From an uncultured Clostridia bacterium (GTDB lineage: Bacteria > Bacillota > Clostridia > TANB77 > CAG-508): a DNA stretch of 13,392 nt. Within the stretch, counting starts at the first letter, position 1. Each line of letters opens with the position of its first letter. This document shows positions 8,201 to 13,392 of the stretch, piece after piece. The translations under genes were made by a program, and so were the position numbers. The notes under the pieces are model-generated. The model did no database searches. It was not told where the DNA came from and was given only the letters and a program-made list of their open reading frames with translations. The stretch covers positions 1-13,392 of the forward strand of contig CATJZH010000126.1 of assembly GCA_949746285.1 (NCBI GenBank), written 5' to 3'.

Positions 8201-11200
8201 TTATTTAACAGAAATTGCTAAAAGAACCTGGAGCTTTTTTGAAAATCATATAACAGAAGAAAATAATTATTTAGTTACTGATAACTATCAAGAAGACAGA
8301 AATAATAAAATAGTAAACAGGACTTCATCAACTAATATTGGATTAGAGCTCTTGGCAGTACTGTCTGCATATGATTTAGGTTTTATAAACTTTAAGAAAA
8401 CAATAGAATATTTAAATAAAATATTAGGAACAGTAAGTGGTCTTAGTAAATGGAATGGACATTTATATAATTGGTATAATACAAAAACTTTGATGCCTTT
8501 AATTCCTAGATATATTTCAACTGTAGACAGTGGTAATTTTATAGGGTATTTATATGTTGTAAAAGATTTTCTTATTAAAAATAAAAATAGAGCAGATGTA
8601 ACTCATCTTATAAATTTAGTTACAGACATTATATATAATACTGATTTTTCTAAATTATATAGTGAAAAAACTAGATTATTATCAATAGGATATAACTTAG
8701 AAGAAAATAAATTAACAGATTCTTATTATGATTTTTTAGCTTCTGAGGCAAGACAAGCAAGTATTGTAGCTATTGCTAAAGGAGATATTCCTGTAAAACA
8801 TTGGAATAATTTAAGCAGAACTCTTACAAGTTTGAATGGTTACAAAGGTTTAGTTTCTTGGACTGGTACAGCATTTGAATATTTAATGCCAAATATAAAT
8901 TTGAAACGATATAAAGGAAGTCTTTTAGATGAAGCAAGTAAGTTTGCAATAATGAGTCAAATAGAATATTGTAGAAAACTAGGTGTTCCATGGGGAATAT
9001 CTGAGTCTGCTTTTAATTTAAGAGATTTGAATAACAATTATCAATACAAAGCTTTTGGAATACCTTGGTTAGGACTAAAAAGAGGTCTAGAAGATGATAT
9101 TGTAGTTTCTCCATATAGTACTTTTTTATCTTTAGAAGATGAATTAGAAAATGGTGTGAAAAATTTAAAGAGGCTAGAAAGGGATGGTGGACTTGGAAAA
9201 TATGGTTTTTATGAATCTATAGATTATACACCTACAAGAGTAAAAGCAGATGGAAAAGCAGTTGTAAAAACATATATGGCACACCATCAAGGATTAATAC
9301 TTTTGTCTATAAATAATGTTTTAAATAATAATATTTTGAAAAAAAGATTTAATAAAAATCCAGAAATAGAAGCTACCAATATTCTTTTAGAAGAAAGAAT
9401 GCCAATTCAAATGATAATTACTAAAGAGAAAAAAGAAAAAATTAGCAAGAATAAGAATTTGAATTTAGGTTCTTATTTAGAAAGAGTTATAAATAAACCT
9501 AATAAAGTTTTTAGAAATATAAATGTTATATCAAATGAGAGATATAAAATTATAATAGATGATTATGGAGATAGTATTAGCGAATTTGATGGTTTAATGG
9601 TTAATAATTTTAAAGAAACATCTGAGATAAAGCAAAGAATGAATGTATATATAAAAAATGTAAGAAGTAAAAAAATTATTGATACTAAAGAAAATACAAA
9701 AGTAATTTTTGCTCCTGATAAGGCAAAATTTGTAAAACAAGAAAATAATTTAAAAATAAAAGAAACAATAAGTTTAGACCCAAATAGGGCAATTGAAATT
9801 AGAAGAATATCAATAGAGAATTTAGGAAACCAAGATGAGGTTTTAGAAATAGTTACAGATTTTGAACCATCTTTATCAAGAAAAATGCAGGAGTATTCGC
9901 ATCCAGCATTTAACAAATTATTTATGAAAATGGATGAAGCAAATGAAAATATTATATTTGAAAAAAAGGATAGAGATTTAGGTGAGAGTAAATATTTAGC
10001 TACAACTTTATATACAGAAAATGAACAAATTGTGGAATTTGAGTATGAAATAAATAAAGAAAAATATTTAGGAAGAGAAAATTTTGATTCTTCTAAAATA
10101 TTGCAAAATCAAAAAAGCTTTTCAAAAGAAATTGTTCAAGTTACAGATCCAATTATAGCTATGAAAAGAACTGTGAAAATTAGACCAAGAGATATTGCTA
10201 ATATAAACTTTTTAATTTCAGTTTCAGATAATAGAGAAGAGGCAGTAGAAAATTTAGAAAATGTTAAAAGTGAAGAGGAAATAGTAAGAATATTAAATAT
10301 TGCAAGAGCAAGAAGTGAAGAAGAAAGTAAGTATTTACAAGTTGATAATCAAAAATTAGATTTATATGCAAGAATGTTAAAATATATATTAAAATTAAAT
10401 CCATTAAAAAATGTAAAAAAAATAACTTCGGCTCAAATTGATAGTTTATGGAAATATGGTATTTCTGGAGATAATCCAATAATTTTAGTGAAAATTAGAG
10501 AAATAGAAGATATATATGTAGTTGAAGAAGTTATTAGTGCTTATGAATATTATAGAGCTAAAAAAGTTTTTCTAGATTTAGTTATATTAAATCAAGAGAC
10601 AAGTGTATATGATAGATATGTTAAAGAAAGTATAAATGAAGTTATTTCAAATAAACAGCTTGCATATTTGAAAGATATAAATACAGGTATATTTATATTA
10701 AATGAAGATGAAATGTTAAAAGAAGATTTAGATGTTATTGAATTTAAATCAAGATTAATTATTGATAGTAAAAATGGTGGTATAGAGTCATATTTAAAGG
10801 AAATAGAGGAAAAGGGAGAAAAAACAGAAGAAATAAAAAGAGAAAAACAAGTAGTTACAGAAACAGAAATATATCCACTAAAAAAACAAGAATTATTGTA
10901 TGATAATTCGTATGGAGGATTTAGTAAAGATGGTAAAGAGTATTTAATATATAAAAACAGTGAAAACTTATTACCTTCTGTATGGAGTAATGTTATTTCT
11001 AATGGCTTTTTTGGAACAGTAGTAACAGATAATTTAGGAGGATATACTTGGAGTAAAAATAGTAGGTTAAATAGATTAACAGCATGGAATAATGATAGAG
11101 TAATAGATTTTCCATCAGAAATCTTTTATATAAAAGATGAGGATAATAAAATGATATGGACTTTAAACTCTGGAATTATACCAAATAAAAATTATTATTA

Positions 11201-13274
11201 TGTAACGCATGGATTTGGATATACAAAATTGAAAAACTGTAATAATAATTTAAATCAAGAATTGGAAATATTTGTCCCAAACGAGGAGTCCTTAAAAGTA
11301 ATAAAGTTTAAAATGAAAAATATTGTAAATGAAGAAAGAAAAATTAAATTAGTAGTATATATAAAAACAGTACTTGGAGAGGATGAATTTTTAAGTAATG
11401 GAAATTTATTTGTAGAAAAAGAGCAAAATATATTAACAATAAGAAATGCTTTTAATGAAGAAAGTTTTAAAAATAAAATAATGTATGTAACAAGTAATTT
11501 AGAGATAACAAGCTTTACAGGAGAAAAAGAGAACTTTTTTGGAGCAGGAGATATTCTAAATCCAGATAGTTTATATACAAGATTAAATGAAGAATCTGGT
11601 CTTGGCAAGAATTCTTGTGTAGGTATAGAATTTAATTTAAAATTTGATAAGTTTGAAGAAAAGAATTTTCATTTAATTATAGGAGCAGAAAATAATTTTA
11701 ACGATATTTTAAAAATAAAAGATAAATATAATTTGGAAGTTGAAAAAGAGCTAGATAGAAGTAAAGCAAAATGGAGTGATTTGTTAAATACAATAAAAGT
11801 AAAAACACCTTTAGAATCTTTAAATATAATAATGAATGGTTGGGCTGTATATCAGACTTTATCAAGTAGACTTTTAGCTAGAACAGGATATCACCAATCT
11901 GGTGGAGCTTTTGGCTTTAGAGACCAGCTTCAAGATACTTTGGGAATTAGATATATTGATTCTAAATATTTAAAAGAACAAATAATAAATTGTGCAAGCC
12001 ACCAATTTATAGAAGGTGATGTTTTGCATTGGTGGCATAATGAAACTAAAAAAGGAATAAGGACAAAATTTTCTGATGATTATTTATGGCTTGTGTATGG
12101 TGTAATTGAATATGTAAATTTAGAAAATGATGAAAGTATTTTAGATGAAGAAGTTGAATATTTAAAAGGTGAAATTTTAAGAGATGATGAAGATGAAAGA
12201 TATGATTTATATCATGCTAGCAATTTAAAAGAAAGTATATTTAATCATTGTGTAAGGGCAATAGATTATTCGATAAATAGAGGAATAGAACCATTCCCTA
12301 AAATAGGTGTAGGAGACTGGAATGATGGATTTAGCAAAGTAGGTTCAAAAGGAAAAGGTGAGAGCATATGGCTAGCATTTTTCTTATATGATATTTTAAA
12401 TAAATTTATTCCAATTTGTGAAAAAAGGAATAAAACAGAATTAGTAAAAAAATATACAGAATGTAAAGAAAAATTAAAACGAAATATAAATACTAAAGGT
12501 TGGGATGGCAGATGGTTTAAAAGGGCAATTACAGATGATGGAAAAGAAATTGGAAGTATAAATTCAGAAGAATGTAGGATAGATAGTATTTCACAAAGTT
12601 GGTCGGTTATTTCAGATGCAGGAGATAATGACAAAAAATTTATAGCAATAGAAGAAGTAGAAAATTATTTAGTAGATAAAGAAAATAAAATTATAAAATT
12701 GTTTGATCCACCATTTGAAAAATCAAATATAGATCCAGGATATATAAAATCATATCCACCAGGAATTCGAGAAAATGGTGGTCAATATACTCATGCAGCT
12801 TGTTGGTTAGTAATAGCAGAAGCTATGTTAGGATTTGGAGATAAAGCAGTAGAACTTGCCCAAATTATAAATCCAATTGAACATTCAAAAAATAAAGAAG
12901 AAGCAAAAATATTTAAACTTGAACCATATATTATAGAAGCAGATTTATATAGCAATAAAGATTTAGTAGGAAGAGGTGGTTGGAATTGGTATACAGGTTC
13001 AAGTAGTTGGTATTATAAAGCAGTTTTAGAATATATATTAGGTTTAAAAATAGAAAAAGGATATTTAAAAATAGAACCATGTATATCAAAAGAATGGAAA
13101 GAGTATGAAATTTCATACAAATATAAAACAAGTTTATATAAAATAAAAGTTAGAAATACAAAATCAAAAAATACAGGAGTAGAAAAGTTTATTGTAAATG
13201 GAGAAGAAATAGAAGATAAAAAAATAATATTACAAGATAATTGCAAAATTTATAATATAGAAGTCTTTATGTAG
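5271..13274 (+). CDS. ndvB: Cyclic beta-1,2-glucan synthase, three-module NdvB/ChvB/Cgs type
   Basis: A 2667-residue membrane enzyme, close to the roughly 2800 of proteobacterial NdvB/ChvB/Cgs, that should build, cyclise and trim beta-1,2-glucan from UDP-glucose. Residues 1-395 are the conserved N-terminal region (GEWILDNFYIIEE at 74-86). Membrane helices lie near 397-418, 424-442, 785-835 and 928-963. Between them is the GT84 transferase: D615-S-D617, GEGIFTGKG (695-703), SHDLLEG (725-731) and Q768-x-x-RW in HRWTRGDWQIVRW. From about 1017 (RTSSTNIGLELL) to 1370 follows the glycoamylase-like cyclisation module (GH189 in current classification), with SEARQAS (E1159), SWTGTAFEYLMP (E1203), WGISES (E1245) and MAHHQG (1336-1341). 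A linker with LWKYGISGD (1726-1734) leads to the GH94 module: a beta sandwich from about 1880, GFRDQLQD (2215-2222), HWWHNE (2253-2258), GVGDWNDGF (2346-2354, general-acid Asp region), GGQYTH (2503-2508) and GGWNWYTGSSSW (2569-2580). No motif is lost. The start at 5271 has a good ribosome site. The annotation as beta-1,2-glucan synthase rests on family knowledge. Confidence 0.88.
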   Translation: MKKYKKLNIRGTLLDRNQLAKHIEKTAADHNTKSFSNKNTYPISNLIDDYKFILETYNLLTKHIKLGIKIHSAGEWILDNFYIIEETVKTIQKELSLKKYKNMIGICNDMYFGFARSYVLAEEIVAFSDCKIDRELIDTALHAYQKKKLLSMEELSNIGIFLKISLISHIRELCEKIYSSQIQKYKAESIIERVIEKKNNNLRFNNNIKFLKVNDEKLKYSFIEYMSYKLKIYGKEAVAYQNVLSKEVQKLGLSISEVIQKEHFHIANIKITMGNCITSIKEINRIDFSELFSYMNASEDILKLDPSGIYTKMDEESKSYFRQIIERKARKSKISEIYISEKIIELCMRYKNSDDLEEIKKSHVGYYLMKPEGIKELDNILEIRSHKRLTYKQKSRLYIASSILVPVYFCLCLYLFLWNKNNNIFLSLITSILAYIPISEIFLRAENYFMSKLKAPTLIAKMDYDDGIPEDKSTFVVIPTILKSKEKVKEMFEKLEVYYLANKSENIYFALLGDCSEEEKPKRGFDSEVISSGIEICNKLNEKYKSDKFNKFHFLYRKRVWNDSENAYIGWERKRGLLTTFNKYIKGKIENNFLENTIETQKSILPNIKYIITLDSDTNLNLKTASKLIGAMSYILNLPVIKDYRVIDGYGIMQPRIGMDLSIAQKTSFIELYSMKGGIDCYTNAISDIYQDYFGEGIFTGKGIYDVDVYNEILNNEFPENTILSHDLLEGNFLRCGLLTDVMLLDGYPSKYIPYILRNHRWTRGDWQIVRWLQNYRLNEISKFKIYDNLRRSLLQIFSFILIVLSVITIFKTNLEKGSLIAISLISITIPYIIDIINYIIFKESNITGNVYAYKKFSKELNSIKISTIRIFLQITFLPYETFKNIDAIVRSLYRMKYRTKLLEWTTAEDAERNSKTDLTSYYGEMGINFIIGLLFIILPGVVSKILGILWIVGPVIAWYISLDKQIEYEISDKNKRYLTEIAKRTWSFFENHITEENNYLVTDNYQEDRNNKIVNRTSSTNIGLELLAVLSAYDLGFINFKKTIEYLNKILGTVSGLSKWNGHLYNWYNTKTLMPLIPRYISTVDSGNFIGYLYVVKDFLIKNKNRADVTHLINLVTDIIYNTDFSKLYSEKTRLLSIGYNLEENKLTDSYYDFLASEARQASIVAIAKGDIPVKHWNNLSRTLTSLNGYKGLVSWTGTAFEYLMPNINLKRYKGSLLDEASKFAIMSQIEYCRKLGVPWGISESAFNLRDLNNNYQYKAFGIPWLGLKRGLEDDIVVSPYSTFLSLEDELENGVKNLKRLERDGGLGKYGFYESIDYTPTRVKADGKAVVKTYMAHHQGLILLSINNVLNNNILKKRFNKNPEIEATNILLEERMPIQMIITKEKKEKISKNKNLNLGSYLERVINKPNKVFRNINVISNERYKIIIDDYGDSISEFDGLMVNNFKETSEIKQRMNVYIKNVRSKKIIDTKENTKVIFAPDKAKFVKQENNLKIKETISLDPNRAIEIRRISIENLGNQDEVLEIVTDFEPSLSRKMQEYSHPAFNKLFMKMDEANENIIFEKKDRDLGESKYLATTLYTENEQIVEFEYEINKEKYLGRENFDSSKILQNQKSFSKEIVQVTDPIIAMKRTVKIRPRDIANINFLISVSDNREEAVENLENVKSEEEIVRILNIARARSEEESKYLQVDNQKLDLYARMLKYILKLNPLKNVKKITSAQIDSLWKYGISGDNPIILVKIREIEDIYVVEEVISAYEYYRAKKVFLDLVILNQETSVYDRYVKESINEVISNKQLAYLKDINTGIFILNEDEMLKEDLDVIEFKSRLIIDSKNGGIESYLKEIEEKGEKTEEIKREKQVVTETEIYPLKKQELLYDNSYGGFSKDGKEYLIYKNSENLLPSVWSNVISNGFFGTVVTDNLGGYTWSKNSRLNRLTAWNNDRVIDFPSEIFYIKDEDNKMIWTLNSGIIPNKNYYYVTHGFGYTKLKNCNNNLNQELEIFVPNEESLKVIKFKMKNIVNEERKIKLVVYIKTVLGEDEFLSNGNLFVEKEQNILTIRNAFNEESFKNKIMYVTSNLEITSFTGEKENFFGAGDILNPDSLYTRLNEESGLGKNSCVGIEFNLKFDKFEEKNFHLIIGAENNFNDILKIKDKYNLEVEKELDRSKAKWSDLLNTIKVKTPLESLNIIMNGWAVYQTLSSRLLARTGYHQSGGAFGFRDQLQDTLGIRYIDSKYLKEQIINCASHQFIEGDVLHWWHNETKKGIRTKFSDDYLWLVYGVIEYVNLENDESILDEEVEYLKGEILRDDEDERYDLYHASNLKESIFNHCVRAIDYSINRGIEPFPKIGVGDWNDGFSKVGSKGKGESIWLAFFLYDILNKFIPICEKRNKTELVKKYTECKEKLKRNINTKGWDGRWFKRAITDDGKEIGSINSEECRIDSISQSWSVISDAGDNDKKFIAIEEVENYLVDKENKIIKLFDPPFEKSNIDPGYIKSYPPGIRENGGQYTHAACWLVIAEAMLGFGDKAVELAQIINPIEHSKNKEEAKIFKLEPYIIEADLYSNKDLVGRGGWNWYTGSSSWYYKAVLEYILGLKIEKGYLKIEPCISKEWKEYEISYKYKTSLYKIKVRNTKSKNTGVEKFIVNGEEIEDKKIILQDNCKIYNIEVFM

Positions 13275-13315
13275 TGTCCAATTGGGGACGTTTGTTATGG
13301 GACATTTTTGTCCAT
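13274..13315. repeat. Paired GTCC/GGAC palindromes, REP-like or Y1-transposase-associated element
   Basis: Directly after the TAG stop come two hairpin-capable units. GTCC (13276-13279) and GGAC (13286-13289) flank a CCAATTGG core palindrome. GGACA (13300-13304) and TGTCC (13309-13313) enclose TTTT. The cluster of GC-rich GTCC/GGGAC words is out of character with the surrounding AT-rich DNA. Similar GTCCCCAATTGGACA-like arrays are associated with REP-type and IS200-like (Y1) transposase elements in Bacillota. Only one end, if it is one, is visible. The second hairpin could also act as a transcription end for the glucan synthase gene. Confidence 0.45.
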
Positions 13316-13392
13316 TTATATACGTATGTTACTTTAGAATATCTTAAATATATAATAAAATTTATTCAAAATCTCGTAATACTTCGTTTTCA

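Noticed and set aside
9563..13246. Several minus-strand open frames under the glucan synthase
   Set aside because: They are low-complexity, Leu/Ile/Phe-rich antisense shadows of a convincing 8-kb gene.
13362..13392. A short minus-strand frame ending in ENEVLRDFE at the right edge
   Set aside because: Only nine codons are visible and another minus frame is equally open, so a partial gene (for example a transposase) cannot be supported.
1..13392. CRISPR arrays, tRNA or rRNA genes, known riboswitch cores
   Set aside because: No regularly spaced direct repeats, no cloverleaf with a TTCGA-type arm, and no conserved riboswitch motif were found by reading both strands.

Overview
The window is a stretch of very AT-rich chromosome. 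Shine-Dalgarno sites are strong and of AGGAGG type, rho-independent terminators are classic, and the standard code is used (TGG for Trp, TGA as a stop). The protein families (CwlD amidase, DUF445, Rpn-type nuclease remnant, DUF3592 remnant) point to a low-GC Gram-positive bacterium. CwlD makes muramic-delta-lactam in spore cortex peptidoglycan, so an endospore-forming member of Clostridia is the best fit. No species can be named from the sequence alone.

Left part (1-3372). A DUF445/YheB-type membrane protein runs off the left edge on the minus strand. It is divergent from a CaCA-family cation antiporter on the plus strand (994-1992). Next comes a free-standing gene of unknown family (2203-3330) with its own promoter, a leader of about 115 nt and a near-perfect terminator. 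Its protein carries HQVVH where a zinc metallopeptidase would have HExxH.

Middle part (3373-5200). This is a gene graveyard around one intact gene. A beheaded and frameshifted Rpn-family nuclease/transposase remnant (about 3374-3987) is convergent with cwlD (4074-4781, minus), and a shared bidirectional hairpin separates them. Behind cwlD lies a headless DUF3592-type gene fragment (about 4895-5116). It still has a perfect TTGACA-N17-TATAAT promoter and a 14-bp-stem terminator but no usable start codon.

Right part (5271-13274). One uninterrupted 8-kb gene encodes a 2667-residue three-module enzyme of the NdvB/ChvB/Cgs type. It has an N-terminal region, a membrane-embedded GT84 glucosyltransferase (DxD and QxxRW present), a glycoamylase-like/cyclisation module, and a C-terminal GH94 phosphorylase-type module. 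The expected product is cyclic beta-1,2-glucan, well known as a periplasmic glucan of Gram-negative Proteobacteria and less expected in a spore former. Just after its stop codon are two GTCC/GGAC palindromes that look like a REP-like or Y1-transposase-associated repeat.

The genes do not form one operon. The antiporter, the HQVVH gene, cwlD and the glucan synthase each look like separate transcription units. The CaCA, CwlD and NdvB-type proteins are envelope- or membrane-related, but no transporter or modifying enzyme for the glucan lies inside the window.
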